Positions 32,533 through 46,320 of a stretch of 64,000 nt of DNA are shown here, one piece after another. Within the stretch, counting starts at the first letter, position 1; the number at the start of each line of letters is the position of its first letter. The position numbers and the translations under genes were made by a program. The notes under the pieces were generated by a model. It was not told the DNA's origin. It ran no database searches and saw only the letters and a program-made list of their open reading frames with translations. The stretch spans positions 1,225,501 to 1,289,500 of the forward strand of contig CM032124.1 of the NCBI GenBank assembly GCA_018894105.1. The letters are read 5' to 3'. The DNA is from Jacaranda mimosifolia. Taxonomy: Eukaryota; Streptophyta; Magnoliopsida; Lamiales; Bignoniaceae.

Positions 32533-33879
32533 ATGAGAGCAGTCTGTTTTTGCTGTACCTATGTTTCTTCAGCTGGTACTTACTGAAAAAGAGTTGTTTT
32601 TAGTATTGTTTGCTGAAAAAAGTTAATTAATTTGCCTTCTGGAATTTAATTTCACTTCTTTTTTTAATTTAGGAACCTTAAATTTGGAGTTTTGTTTGCG
32701 TGGCTTTCTAAGTAAAATTAGGGTTTCAATTAAATTTGTGTTGATTCTGTCCAGTTGGTTGATGTTGAGTGCTTGCCTATGGAGAATTTGAATTTGAGTA
32801 ATTGGAGAAGTGTTTGCTTTAAGAGGCTTGCACAAGGGAATTTTCTATATCAGGCTGGCTCCTGGAACTGTTAATAAGTTTTCCTTGCTATTTCCCTGCA
32901 TCTCATCTAAGTTACTGTTTAGTGTTATATGTATTTTCAGGTGGTATTTGCTTTATTTTCAGGAATATATTGGGATTTTCATGATTGTATCAATTTCTTT
33001 GCGATTATAGTTTCACTTCATGCGTGCAGAATCTGTTAATTGATTGATAATTTCACATGATAGGAGTATGAACAGCAAGCCCTGCTATAAGTTCATATCT
33101 ATGCAGGATGGTAATCAAGAAAGTGTTGAGGAGTCAATTAATTGTTCGCTTTCTCTGCTGTAACTGTAGCCCTGATCCTGCCTATGTCCATTCTATGCTG
33201 TAATTGTATTCTTGATCCTGCTGATTAGGGCATTATTATTTGACAAGCAGTGTTTAATTGCTGATTATGGGTGATGGGAATTTGTCTTATTGCTTCTTGC
33301 AGACCAAAGGAATGCCTAAAGAAGCTTTGAGGATGTTGACTGCCAGATTATGTGATTCAGAAGCTAGTAGTATATGCTTGTATTGTCCTAGGGTGTTGTA
33401 CACCTTGAGGGTTCTCCTCAAAAGCAATTACTTGTAGATTTATCAGATTGTAAGATGTATCCATCTGTTATATATGACCATTTAGACTTTAGAGTTCACT
33501 TCTAAGAATCTGAAGTGCATGGTTTATTACAGTACACCTCAGATTGCAATGCAGTGGATGGAGATTGAGTATGATTAATTACTGATATTTGGTCCAGGCA
33601 ATTTCTTAATTTTCTGTTTTTAAGAATTGTGTAATGGTTGCTTGTTAATGAATCATAGTGACTACATGTATTGTGGCATACAGGGATTTGATGAGGTCTT
33701 GATTCAAATAATGATGAAATTTGAGAAGATTGTCCTGGAAGTAGGCAAAAGTTTGAAACCATGCACAAATTCAGACAAGCAAAGCACATAAAACCTATCT
33801 TTGGCATTTCTTAACTAGTTCTTACATTTTTCATCTTAAATTTTTAAGGAAAAACAAGAATATGATGCCCTAAACAAAT
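32533..33879. other. 3' flank of FAM32A-like gene, no further gene resolved
   Basis: The base composition is less AT-extreme than true intergenic DNA nearby. The stretch 32540-33500 could be a long or spliced 3' UTR of the FAM32A-like gene. I found no supported coding exon. The end abuts the 3' end of the transporter gene on the other strand. Confidence 0.4.
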
Positions 33880-35887
33880 TTACAATTGCACCTTCCTGCC
33901 CAGCTCCAATCCCAAGTCGCCGCACGCACAATCTAGTTGCTCTTCTTCTTCTTGTTGCTCCAAAGTTTCATACAGAGGGGAATTCTTGGTTTCAGGCAGC
34001 CACAAGCTCAATAGTCCACTGATAATGGATAGTACCCCAAATACAAAGAAAGAAAGAGATGGACTCAATCTCCCAAACACAACCAGCAGAGGAGAAATTG
34101 AAGCACCCAACATCAATGACTGCCTCAACATAGAGACAGCAAAGTTTCTCACATTTGCGGGGAAAAGCTCCACACAGTAGACATACAGCACATCAAACGC
34201 GGTTGAAGCAGCCATAAAGCCAATCGCCTCAATCATCAATTGAGGCAAGCTTCCCCTTTTAGTTGATGATTCATTTCCATTCTCTTTTCCTGTTCCCGAG
34301 AAAATGATGCAGAAGATGCAAGATACACCAGCAAGAAAAGCTGATGAGGAGAAGAGCAAGCGATGGTTGGTGAAGCCCAACAGCACGCTACCTACAAACA
34401 CAGCCGGAATCTCCATCATCGCATTTATGGCAACTGTGAAGTAGAGGTTGAAGTTGAGGTTCTCAACATTGAGTTGTACCCCATAATACACAAAACCAAC
34501 TCCAAAACCAGTGAACATAACCGTGGCCATTCTTTTCACAGCCCATTTATTATTCCATAATTTCTCAATTGGGGAGGTGTTATTTTGTCCTTTACCTGCA
34601 GCAATATTCTCATTGCTACAGGGTTCTAGGAGACTTAGGTTGAGAGGCAACTCCTTTCCATTAATTCTCGCATATCTTTTCAACACCTCAAGAGCTTCTT
34701 CACTTCTACCCCTAACAAGAAGCCACCTTGGAGACTCTGATACAAAGGGTACTAGTATGAAGATTGAGTAAACAAGAGGAAGGAATGAGATAATCCTGTA
34801 CAAATTTCTCCAACAATTTCTGGTTGGATAAGCAATCAAGGGAATTGAAAGGAATCCTGCTGCAAAGAAGAAAAACCCATATTGGCCAACTTGACTGCGC
34901 CATTTCCGGCCAACAGCTTCTGTGGAGAGCACGAGGCAGCATACCCCGACCCCCGCCCTGGAAAATCCATTCGCAAAGCGAAGAAGGGCATAAATCCATA
35001 TGTTGGGGGAGAGGGAAGTAAGGAAAATGGTAGCTGAGGTTAGAAGACAAGAAAGCAACAATGATCTTTTCCTTCCTAAGAATGCATCAGCTAAGCGACC
35101 AAAGACTGAATAGCCTGTTAGCAGACACAGGAATCTTTTTGTGAGTTCAATTCATTTACAAAAATTGAGCACATATTTTTCTTGATGCATGCTAAAGTGA
35201 GAAGCATTAAAGCAATGTATCTATTTCTTTCTGAATTTTGAGCTGTAAGTTGTTCAGACTAAGTACAGAAAGGAAACAAAATATAGCGATCAGAACTGTG
35301 AGGAATTTGAATCATATGAATATGCATTCTCAAGAACTCAGAGAAACAGGAAAACCCAAATGAATGGTATTGAAATAAATAGGGATGAAGGGCATATAAT
35401 GGAAAGAATCATTTTGGCCCAAGTGATCTAATTGCTAACAAGCAATTCACTGTAATAATATATAGTTGGGGAAATGAGTGGGACCTATAAGGGAGCCAAG
35501 AAAGTAGCCTGATGCTGGGAGAGCAGCAAGAAATCTGCGGTCACACGCCAGCCCCCATTCAGCAATTGTGGAACTTGTATTACCACCACTCCACTCCCAG
35601 GTCCCTGGCTTCAACCCACAAACAGAAGCAGCACCACCACCTCCCCCACCAGCACCACCACATTCCGAGCCAATGCACCGCCACGACTCCGGCTGAGCAT
35701 CTGCGAAAATGGTCACAAGAGTGCTGTGGGAATCAAATATCCAAGCCAGTGACACCAAAAACACCTGCAGGAGCTGTGAGAACCCAAATGATCCCACATA
35801 CTCTTCCACTACTTCATCCACTGTCAGCTGCAACTTGTTTCCAAATGGACTTTGCTTTTTCACAAGCCCTTGTTTTTCTTCATCCAT
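33880..35887 (-). CDS. Organic cation/carnitine transporter (OCT family, MFS), two exons
   Basis: Exon 1 is 35887-35485 and exon 2 is 35114-33880, with a 370-bp intron (ATAG/GTCCCA to AACAG/GC). Together they give 545 residues, normal for plant OCTs. The start is the ATG giving MDEEKQGLV; the open frame further upstream lacks similarity. After a short cytosolic N-terminus come TM1 ([15 protein letters not shown]) and a large extracellular loop with Cys pairs and GGTWEW-like sequence ([12 protein letters not shown]...[14 protein letters not shown]). The MFS signature DAFLGRK is formed in exon 2, the sugar-transporter-type SESPRWLL follows, and there are about 12 membrane segments in total. The C-terminus is acidic ([10 protein letters not shown]). 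The family moves organic cations, polyamines or carnitine across plasma membrane or tonoplast; the substrate cannot be told here. The donor site is weak (GTCCCA), the only point of doubt. Confidence 0.88.
35115..35484 (-). other. Intron of the transporter gene
   Basis: Starts GTCCCACTCA and ends CTGTGTCTGCTAACAG on the minus strand. Joining keeps the frame and restores the MFS loop 2-3 motif region [16 protein letters not shown]. Confidence 0.75.
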
Positions 35888-35950
35888 TTCGAAGTTCTTT
35901 ACTAGCCTAACAAAGTGTGTGTTTCTATAATTACTTATCTTTTTCTGCAT

Positions 35951-38330
35951 TTAGCCCTTTTATATACAGCAGAAAACCAAGAAGAAGAGGGTGACTGGCC
36001 ACAAAGTATGGGAATTTGGATTGCACTTGGCTGTTGTAATGCTTTGGCTTGGTGAAGTGTTGTTTGACGTGTTAAGCCACTGAGGAAAGTTGTTTTTTTT
36101 ATGATTCCTTCAAGGTGGCAATCTGAGTAGGATAGAACTATAATCATACTTTATTAGTTCAGTTGCATTACTACAAAATCCATGTAAGTTAAAAGTGTTT
36201 TTACTTCCAAGGCTTGGTATTATTTACTCCTCTTCTACACAGAAATTCAAAGTTTGAAGTCTGGTGGTGGTAAAGCAACCAATCAGTTTTTACTTTATGT
36301 TCTTCCATCAGATAGTCAACCTAGCTACAAAATTTACTGGCATTTTTAAAGTGGGAGAAGAAATGATCCCACCATCTATAATGACCACAGGTGATCATGT
36401 TATAGCAATAGGCTAGGGTACACCTATCATAAATTTACCATCAAATAATTAATTTGGTCCGAGGTTAGGAATATCAAGCTATGTCAAAAGATGTGATAAG
36501 TATTGTCAGAATCACACCGATAATTCAAGTCAATTTACGATATTTTTAAAATCTATTGACGAAAGACACTTAAAATACATGTAGAATCATCTTAACGTTG
36601 TCGTATAGAACATTTAAATGATGATTTTTGATGTTATAAAGGAAACATCTGTGAATACATTTAGTTCATTGATCAAGAAGCCTTTTTTTCATTGAACAAA
36701 ATCCTCTTCAAGTTTGAAGAAGCAACTTTGGTTGATTTGTCTGGAAATAGCTCGTTTTGATTGTTAGAAGGTCATCCAAATACCTAACTATATTATTGCC
36801 ATTATGATATAAGCAAATGCATGTAACCAAGTTTGTGTTTGATTTGACACAATTTTGGTTGTGCCCCATCTTCTAGTGGATAACATTAGCTTTTGATTTG
36901 TGACTACCCAAACTATTTGTTTAGCCAAAAATAGTGGCTATGATGCCTATTAACTATATATAAATGCTTATATCTTGATGTCAGTATCGGATTACTACAG
37001 AATCTCCTTGAGAGTTGGGTGTATTGGATGGAGAAATCTTGTCTTCCAAAAAATTAGTACTTCCCATTATTTTTGTCTGTGTTTTTTTGTCTATGTTGTG
37101 AGAATAAACCATTTTTTCCACAATAGGACTCTTCTTTTTTTATTTTCTTCTTCTCCTCTTCATTGATTAACAAGAGAATTTTGATTAATTCAATAATTAA
37201 AAAAATAGGTAAAGAAAGGATTCGAGAGGTTCGCAAAAGTTAGCATAAAGACAACTGAGCCAGCGTGATATTTTCGTATTATTTAAATATATTTTTTCCT
37301 TCAGCAAATTTAAAAGAAAATTGAATACAAAATTTAGAAGTTTCAAATTTCCTATTACATATCTGAGAAATATTTTATTCAAGCATTATTGCCATGAAAA
37401 TCTCATATATGTTATTTTTTTTTGGGGGGGGGGAGGGGGGGAGAAAGATTGTGACCTATCAAATAGAATTTATGACAGGTTCCGCTTATTGTAATTGCTC
37501 TATAAAAGTAAATGTATTTGAATACAGATACCTCATAATATAACAAGAATCTTAAAGAAATAAGATGTGCTAGTCTCCATCATGCATCCTGGCCAGACAA
37601 ACCGCAATTATTAATTCCATGCATGATGGAGACCACCTCCTTTATGCACATTGACGATACGTGTGCACCACTCTCAAGGATAGGAAAAACTACTGATGAG
37701 CTGATAATTCTTTTTCTTTTTGTGGTCACCAACAATTTTAATTCTTCGCCAATAACACAAAAAGATTAAGGGAAAGAAAAAAAAAGTATCGATTTCACAT
37801 CATTAGACCAGTAATTAGTGCAAAATTGGATCCTTGTTCTTTTTCGCATTGGTGGATGATGGACTAATTGTGTGCATATTTGAGACTTCTATCAGCATAA
37901 AGAAAGAGGTGCAGATGCCTAATTAAAAGGCTTCATGATCAAAGTATTCAATATCAACCACCAACTTCCTCTTCAAATATGAAGGTTCAACTGTGTCATG
38001 TGGGACAAATTGGTAGGGATTTATTTAAGAAAACATCTCGATAAATAAGAAAGGAGGAGTAGTAAGCTTACTGTTGCAAAACCCTCAACTAGTGAGAAAG
38101 GGGGGAAGCAATATATAAAGTGCCGCAAAATCCTCAACTAGGAGGCTCGATGGGTAAGAGAGGGAGAGCAACTTATAAATTGTTGTCTTATCCCACCTCT
38201 AGGAGTTGGGAGCGTGAAACCTGAACATAGGTTCCTTTCCCTTATTTCCCAACTGATATTTTCGTCTTACATTCCATTTCATGATTCCATATTAGGTATA
38301 TTAAATATTTTCTTAAAGGTCACTTACTTG
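35951..38330. other. Intergenic, no gene seen; one short hairpin and a G-run
   Basis: 2.4 kb without a supported gene. It has a perfect 15-bp inverted repeat at 37573-37587 and 37619-37633, and a G-rich run at about 37420-37441. At 38060-38180 the phrase CAAAAYCCTCAACTAGG occurs twice about 60 bp apart. Confidence 0.5.
37573..37633. repeat. Perfect 15-bp stem with 31-nt loop
   Basis: GTCTCCATCATGCAT and its exact complement ATGCATGATGGAGAC form a hairpin. It is not near a gene end (1.6 kb upstream of the transporter start), so a terminator role is not suggested. Confidence 0.8.
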
Positions 38331-40138
38331 TGGATTACATATACTTGGCATGTATGTGTGAAATAGAACAGAAGATAAATATTGATTGGAATATGCTATC
38401 AAATAATGCCTTTCGAAACATCTTGTTAGGATGAAACTCCCCAGTATTGGATACTGATGCTGCAATAACTTGATAGCTTGCTCCCTGTTTGACGACAAAT
38501 TTGTTCATCATCAACACAGATGCAAAAGAGAAAGATGGGCTGAGATCAAATATTTACATGCTCTTATTAAGAAGTGGCAGGAATGAACATTATGACAGAA
38601 TATAGTTTTTGTTCTATGCTAATGCACAAATAAGCAGGCACCATCTACCTAAAACCAGAACAAGTAAACTACGAGAACAAACAGGCCAAAAATGGATTAG
38701 GAAAATGTTCCTGATCTAATTCTTGCCTTCCACTTTTAAACTTCTTCAACAGGCTCTATATCCCTGAAAAATCAGAACGAAAATGTCAAGATAGCTTTCT
38801 TTAAATGCATACCAGTGATAAAAAAACAAGACAGTCAAAAGAAATGGAAAGACAAAAAAGTACCGGTTGCTGAACGACCGTTTCTTCTCTTCATTAATTC
38901 CATTGTAAAGAAATGTGTCTCTAATCATTGACAATTCTCGATAAACTTGGTGCATGCTCATCCTGTCTTTTGGTGATTCAGAAGAACATGAAACTCCAAT
39001 CTCGAGAATATATATCAAACACCGGCGCTGTTCCCTTGTTAGAAAGCTCCAACCTTGGCCCCATGTTTCAGCTATACCTGTTACTTCTTGACACAAAGCT
39101 GAGCTGTCAAGAATATCAATGATTCTGTCTGGAACTGCCAACTTTACAAAATGGTGAAGACTCAAGTTTCCAGTGAACAAATTGTCTGTTGGCCTTTTTC
39201 CAGTGAAAATCTCCAGCAAGAGGATCCCAAAACTGTAAACATCTCCCAGAATGGATACCTGTCCTCCCATGCCATACTCTGCAAAATTGTTTTAGCCGTT
39301 TTGTCCTCAGGATGATGGCTGAATAAGTTGCTATGATATGATAAAATATTCATGTGAAAAGTGTGTTTGTTGCAGTTATTACCTGGAGCTGCATATCCAA
39401 TGGTTCCCTTGATACCAAATGAGCTGAACTGGCTTGCGTTTTCTTTCACTGTGAATTTTGGAAGGAGCCGTGCCAAACCAAAATCGCCTACATGCGCCGC
39501 CAGGTTGCTGTCAAGAATCACCGGTGTTTGGCATTGGTGGTGAAGATAATTTAGTGCGGCTGCTATATCTGTTGTGATGTTAATCCTCTGAAGAATGCTC
39601 AAACTATTATACTGTCGTGTTGTTTCTTCTTCTGGATGCAACCATTTGTCTAAGCTCCCATTTGTCATAAATTGATATACTAGAGCTTTAAAATCATTGC
39701 CACGAAAATCAGTACTTGAACAAGCAGTTATCACTTTGATGAGGTTGTGGGGACGGATGTTTCTTAAGGCTTGACATTCAGACATGAAGCTTTTGGAGGT
39801 TCCTTTCTGTTTGAGATTGAGAACCTTAACTGCAACAATCGTTTCGTCTGAGGTGAGAATGCCCTTGTAAACTGTCCCGAAACTGCCTGAACCAATCAAG
39901 TTCTCTGATGAGAATCCATCAGTAGCATTCATCAGTTCTTCGTAGGAAATCTTGGGGAAGAAGTTGAAGGATCTGGAAGATGATGAGTTTGGTGGATTCT
40001 TCAGCCTCTTCCGTATGTAGCAGATCAGAAGGAGGGACAATGATAGAGCACCAAATGATGAAGTTAAGACAATAATCAAGATTAGTTTGAGAGCTTTCTT
40101 CCCACTTTTTCCGTGGGCTTCTTGAGGTTCTTGCTTAG

Positions 40139-41617
40139 TGTTGTTTCCAGGAATTATGCCAACATGCAGTAATCCAAAGCAATAAACAAATATTGCAAGT
40201 CAGATTATCAGTAATGGATCAGATAATCACAGTTAACGCAATACGTGCGTTTTTATCAATATAAAATCCAAATAAAGCATGCGGTATAAGAATTAAACAT
40301 ACAACATGCGTTATCAGAATTTAAACATACAGCATGCGATATCAGATTTTAAACATACATCATGCGTGATCAAAATAAACGTCAAATTCAAGGCAAATCA
40401 GAATTTCAAATAATTAATCAGATACGAGTCCAGGAAAAGCCAAAATTCATATATTAACCGAGGCAATAAAATAATAAAACATGCTGTCAGATTTATCTAA
40501 TATAGATACTGAATTTTAAAGTAAACTTATCTTGAGAATTCTATATCGTAATACCAAATCACAGAGAAATTATGTTTGCCTTGAAGAAACGAGCGACCCG
40601 CCTCACCAGTGCAACAGGTACAGTGTAGCTCCTCCCAGGATGAGATGGTCCGGAACGATCAAGTGCACTCCGTCTCGTTCACCTCGAACAGTACTCAATT
40701 ACCCGGATCAGAATGAGACAGCTGTATATCAAGATATGGGAAAGGGAATGTTTGTGGGGAGAATATCAGAATATGAGAAGAGAATGAAGGATTTTATGAG
40801 AGCGAGATCAAGAACGGCGGCAGTGTGCGTAAACGTGAACGTGAACAGTGTAGAATGAGGAGAACGATGGCGAATGTTGCGTGCTTTGAAGACTGCTAGA
40901 GGCACTATATTTATAGGCAGGATTAGGGTTAGAGTCTGCCAGTTAATGGCATTCCGCCACGTCAACCACACACGTCACACGTCCACCAATAGCCAATGGC
41001 GTTCTGTCACTTGGCCCTCACACGTCACACACGTTCACAGCCTCACGCCATATGTCCCACGTCTCCATCAGCATCATTCTATGATCTCGGTCAAATCCCA
41101 CATATCAGGGTAATCTCCAACAGGTCTTGACCATGTCAACCCTTATCCAATTATCCCTATCCGGTTAAGTATTTTAAATTTTAAAATTCAAAATTTTAAA
41201 TTTTTAATTGAATTTCGTCCAAAAAGATAAGACTGACACTGAGACATACGCCCCGCGACCCGGATCCAGAGCCGGAGCTGGGCCAGGCGGCGGCGGCGGC
41301 GCGCGTGTGGTCCACTCATATGAACCCCCTAAAGAACACTTTATGAAGCATTCTTACTAGAGTTCAATATAAATTAGTCCACACTAGTTTATAAAACCAA
41401 TGTGGGACAAGTTAAGGGTTGGGATAACCCTTCAACTCCTCCACTTGGTTTTATAATTCACAAGCAAGTCTCCCTTTTCTCAATTTATCAATGTGGGACA
41501 ATCCAACACTTAACCATTTGCACATCCTCCATTTTACCCTTTAATTATCTTTGGATTCCAACCAAAATTTGCATCCATCCAAATAATTAAACTTTGTAAT
41601 TATTCCCAATTACAACA
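40139..41617 (-). repeat. 3' LTR of copia element 2
   Basis: 1479 bp. It lacks 24 bases present in the other LTR (the block with CTCTAACACGTCACCCC at about 47133). Contains a (GGC)n run near 41290. Confidence 0.93.
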
Positions 41618-42166
41618 ATCCCCCACAAATCCATAGATAATGGCTATCATATTCAACATAGCTCGCTTTCAGAGATGGTACCTTCCGGTTTGAACCACTC
41701 CCTAAGTTATCCGACTTTTGCTATCATCGGGACAAATGGATCTAAGCTTTGAATTTGTACCCGTGATTGTGATTGCATCCATCAGTAACAACGAACTAAA
41801 GGCTATGTACTGATCTTTAGGATTGACACATTAAGACCATGTGTCCCGATCCTGATTCATGAATGTTTGTCAAGGAACAACCCAATTCCTTTAGTTCCAG
41901 CCAAAGGACTACATTCACTTAGTTGGGCGTCTCCAGGGATGCACTACTCGCATCTCGTCCAAAATTGACTTGACCCCATTCAGAGTTAAACTCTTACTGT
42001 ACCAGCAGTAGTCAGCACCTATCAGGCAATCAGGGGAGAGACACCAGATACAAAGTATCAATCTAAATTTAGGTGCAACTTGATATGCTTAGCAGTTTGT
42101 TTATACCACATTGAACCTACCTTGTGGGATCTCCACTTAGTAGGTTGGGTTGCCACTGCAGGTATA

Positions 42167-45100
42167 TCACTGATGGGTTTCCAGTCCCATCCCCAACCTG
42201 AATTTATGAACTGAGGACAAATCAAATCCTTTAGTTAAAGGGTCTGCAATGTTATCCTTGGATCCGACAAAATCAATTGCAATAACCCTATCAGACACTA
42301 ACTCCCTTATAGATTTTAATCTAATTTGGATGTGCCTCTTAGTCTTTTGATTGAGCTTTGAACTACTTATCTTTGCAATTGTGGTTTGATTGTCACAATG
42401 TACAGCAATTCCTGGAAGAGGTTTGGTTACCATCGGCAATTGTACTATCAGCCCATATAACCATTCTGCCTCTGTCCCAGTTGTGTCCAAAGCGCACAAC
42501 TCAGCCTCAAAGGTGGACTGAGTTATCAAAGTCTGTTTAGAAGACTTCCAAGAGACAACGCCTCCACCCAAGGTAAATACATACCCTGTACACCCATTAC
42601 TTCCGGAGTTTTTGGCAATCCAGCTAGCGTTACTAAACCCTTCCAGCACTGCAGGAAATCTCTTGTAGTGCAAGGCTAGTGAAGCTGAGCCCTTTAGATA
42701 TCTAAGTACCCTATCCAAAGCCTCCCAATAAGTTCGATTAGGACAGCTTGTATATCTAGCAAGCTTAGAGACCGCAAATGAGATATCTGGTCTTGAGCCA
42801 TTTGCAAGATACTGCAAGCTACCAATTATTTGAGAATACCTCAACTGAGACACTGGTACACCAGTTTCATTCTTAAAGAGAGCCACTGAAGGATCATATG
42901 GTGTTTTTGCGATTCTACTTTGTTTATAGCCAAATTTCTCAATTATCTTCTCAACGTAGTCAGACTGAGAGACTGCTATACCTTCAGTTGAACGAGTCAA
43001 CTTAAGTCCAAGAATCATTTCCGCAACACCCATATCTTTCATTTCAAACTTGTTCTTTAAGAAACATTTAGTCTCATTAATAATCTCAATGTTGGATCCA
43101 AATAGCAGAATGTCATCTACATACAAGCATAACACAATACAGTTATCACCTTTAACTTTGCAGTAGACGCACTTGTCATTATCGTTAACTATGAAACCAA
43201 ATGACAATATTATTTTGTCAAACTTTTCATGCCATTGTTTAGGAGCTTGTTTCAAACCATAAAGTGATTTAACAAGCTTGCAAACTTTCCGCTCATTTCC
43301 AGAAGCTACAAATCCCTCAGGCTGATCCATATAAATTTCTTCCTCAAGATCACCATACAGAAAGGCTGTTTTCACATCCATCTGGTGAATGGGGAAATCA
43401 TATATGGAAGCCAGTGCTATTAGCACTCGGATACTAGTCAAACGAGCTACCAGGGAATAGGTGTCGAAGTAATCTATTCCCTCATTTTGCCTAAACCCTT
43501 TAGCAACTAGCCTGGCCTTAAACTTATCAACAGTTCCGTCAGACTTAAGTTTCTTTTTGAAGATCCACTTGCTTCCTATAGTAGTACACCCCGGAGGGAG
43601 ATCGACTAATTCCCATGTCCCATTTGAGACAATAGAATCCATCTCACTCTTAATGGCTTCCTTCCAATGCTTAGCTTCAGGGGAAACCATAGCATCCTTG
43701 AAGGTAACAGGATCACCCTTGACATTGTAAGTAACAAAGTCACTTCCAAAGTCCTTAGTGATTCTAGCCCTTTTACTCCGTCTGGGTTCATCCAGTTCTT
43801 CAGGAACTGCGTCGGTACTATTAGGACCAGCCCCCACATTTGTCATCTTTTCCACATGATCCGGAATTGATGTAGACTCAAGGGTTGAATCCAAAGAAAT
43901 ATTTTGAGGTATCCCAGTCTTCATGGGAAACACGTTCTCAAAGAACGTAGCATCGCGAAATTCGACTATAGTGTTCGTATCTATACCCAGAATTTCTGAT
44001 TTAATAACCAAAAATCGCATAGCATAAGATGTTTCTACATAGCCTAGAAAGACCGCATCAACAGTTTTAGGACCTAGTTTCTTCCTCTTATGTTCAGGGA
44101 CTATAACTTTTGCAAGACAGCCCCACACTCGGAAGTATTTTAGACTAGGTTTTCTGCCTTTCCAGAATTCAAATGGAGTGCTTTCTTTATGTTTCAAGGG
44201 AACTCTATTCAAAATATGGCAAGCCGTATTCAGAGCTTCCCCCTACATGTACTTGGGCAATCCAGAATTCAAAAGCAGACTGTTAATCATGTCTATAAAA
44301 GTTTTATTCTTTCGCTCAGCTATCCCATTCGAAGCGGGAGAATAAAGAGCAGTTTCTTCATGAACTATGCCAAAATTTCGGCAGTATTCATGAAATGGGT
44401 TGGACCCATATTCTCCACCCCTATCTAACCTTAACCGTTTAAGTTTTCTACCAGTTTGTGTTTCAGCTTCATTTTTGAACATAATGAACTTATCTAGTGC
44501 TTTATCTTTATGTTTCAATAGATAAACATAACAATACCTACTGCTATCATCTATGAAGGTGATAAAGTATCTTTTAGTGTCTTTTGTTAAGACCCAATTG
44601 AACTCACAAATTTCTGTGTGCACTAAGTCAAGATTTTCAGTTTGCCTTTCAACCGAGTGGTAAGGCTTTCTAACTTGCTTGGCTTCAACACAGATTTGAC
44701 ATTTATGACCACGTTCAATTTCATGTTTAGGAATTAAATTTAAGTTCATCATTCTTTTGACCGAACTATAATTCAAATGTCCTAAACGGTTATGCCAAAC
44801 AGATGAATTCTCAATAATGTTAATAACAGGAGAATTAGAAAAATCAACTTTATTAGAACCAATAATGTTCTCAATTCGCAACTTAAACAAACCATCGGAA
44901 AGATAGCCTTTACAAATAAAAGTGTCGTAATGTAAAATTACAACTTTATTTGATTTGAAAGAAATTTCATAACCCTCCCTAACTATTACAGAACCACTTA
45001 TTATGTTTCTTCGAATTGCTGGGACGTGATGCACCCTTTGCAGAGACAGTGTGCGCCTCGAAGGAAATTTCAGGTCCACGCGTCCTGTCCCATACACATT

Positions 45101-46165
45101 GGCTGCACTTGAGTTCCCCATCGTCACAGTCCTTCTGCTAACAGGCTGGTAAGACACAAACAGTGATTTATCAGCACAAACGTGCACATTAGCACCAGTG
45201 TCTATCAGCCAATCATATGGTTCATAGATAGAGAATAATACGGGTTTGCAAGAAACATACTCGTCAATGGATGCATCAGGAATTCCAGCTTCGTTGGTGT
45301 CCCCAACAACCATGTTGACCACTGGTCCAGCAGACTGGGCTTTAGCCTTGGCTTTCTTGGAGGGACACTCCTTAGCCCAATGCCCCTTTTGTCCACAATT
45401 CCAGCAAGGCCTGTTTGCCTTTGGTTTCTTATTCATTTTGGCTTTTCCCTTATCGATGGATTTAGAGTTTGAGTTCATGTTGACTTTCTTCTTTCCTATT
45501 ATTACATTTGCCTTCGAATGATATTCAATAGGAACAGTATGTGTTTGATTTCTGTGCTCCTCTTCAATACTTATGGCAATCATCAGATCATCTAGAGTCA
45601 GTTTCCCTTTTTGATGCTTCAGAGTCATGTCGAAACTTTTCCAAGATTTGGGGAACTTATCGACAATTGACATGACCATAAATTTTTCTGGAAGTTTCAT
45701 TTCAGCATCAGCTAGGGAATGCTCTAGATTGATCAATTCATGTGTCTGTTCAGATACAGACCTACCCTCAACCATCTGATACTTCAGGAATTTGGAAACC
45801 GAATACTTTTCGAGCCTTTGCTCTTCAGTATTGTATTTCCTATCCAGTTCATCCCATAAAGATTTAGCAGTATAGGAATTAGAACAGTATACATCAAAGA
45901 GTGTATCAGACAGAGCTGACAGAATCACTCATCCAACAATCTGATCCTTAGTTTTCCAATCAGCTATTTCTTTAGTTTTGGGATCAGTTTCAGTTGGTAC
46001 TGGCATGGTCAACTGAATCAATGAAAGAAGACCTTTCATCGTCAGCCAGATTTTCATGCGTTGCTGCCAACGCCTAAAATACTGGCCCGTGAATTTTTCA
46101 TGCAGTCCGGAAAGGTCAATTTTCGCTGACACAATATCACCAATAGCATGCGAAGATGAAGCCAT
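42167..46165 (-). pseudogene. copia element 2 gag-pol polyprotein, two nonsense codons
   Basis: One frame of about 1332 codons. Gag starts MASSSHAIGDIV and ends with an intact CCHC knuckle CWNCGQKGHWAKEC (45365-45406). Protease has WLIDTGANVHVC (about 45190-45213). Integrase has the HHCC region and LRLDRGGEY and NGIAERKN, but the usual first catalytic Asp appears as Glu (HTEIC). RT has YVDDILLFGS (about 43105-43135). RNase H and the C-terminal end (DPLTKGFD) follow. Stops are TGA at 45929-45931 in gag and TAG at 44243-44245 at the end of integrase; each is one base from a sense codon. No frameshift is seen, so decay is slight. Confidence 0.92.
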
Positions 46166-46320
46166 GACAGTCCTATAACAGAATATCTAGGCAAGATATG
46201 CAGGCAAGATTCCTAGATAGGATATCTACTCAGAAATATCAGGCAAGATTCCTAGACAGGATCTCTAATCAGAATTTCAACAGATAATAAACGCACGAAA
46301 TAAAATCGTTTCTTCAAGAT
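46166..46320 (-). other. Leader of copia element 2 with short direct repeats
   Basis: Untranslated region between the 5' LTR and the gag start. GGCAAGATTCCTAGA occurs twice about 37 bp apart (46204 and 46241 area), each followed by similar sequence. Confidence 0.55.

Noticed and set aside
35512..35910. 132-codon plus-strand frame
   Set aside because: Antisense shadow of transporter exon 1, whose family motifs are on the minus strand.
37573..37633. Hairpin as a microRNA gene
   Set aside because: A 15-bp stem is too short for a typical plant precursor duplex and there is no evidence of extended pairing.
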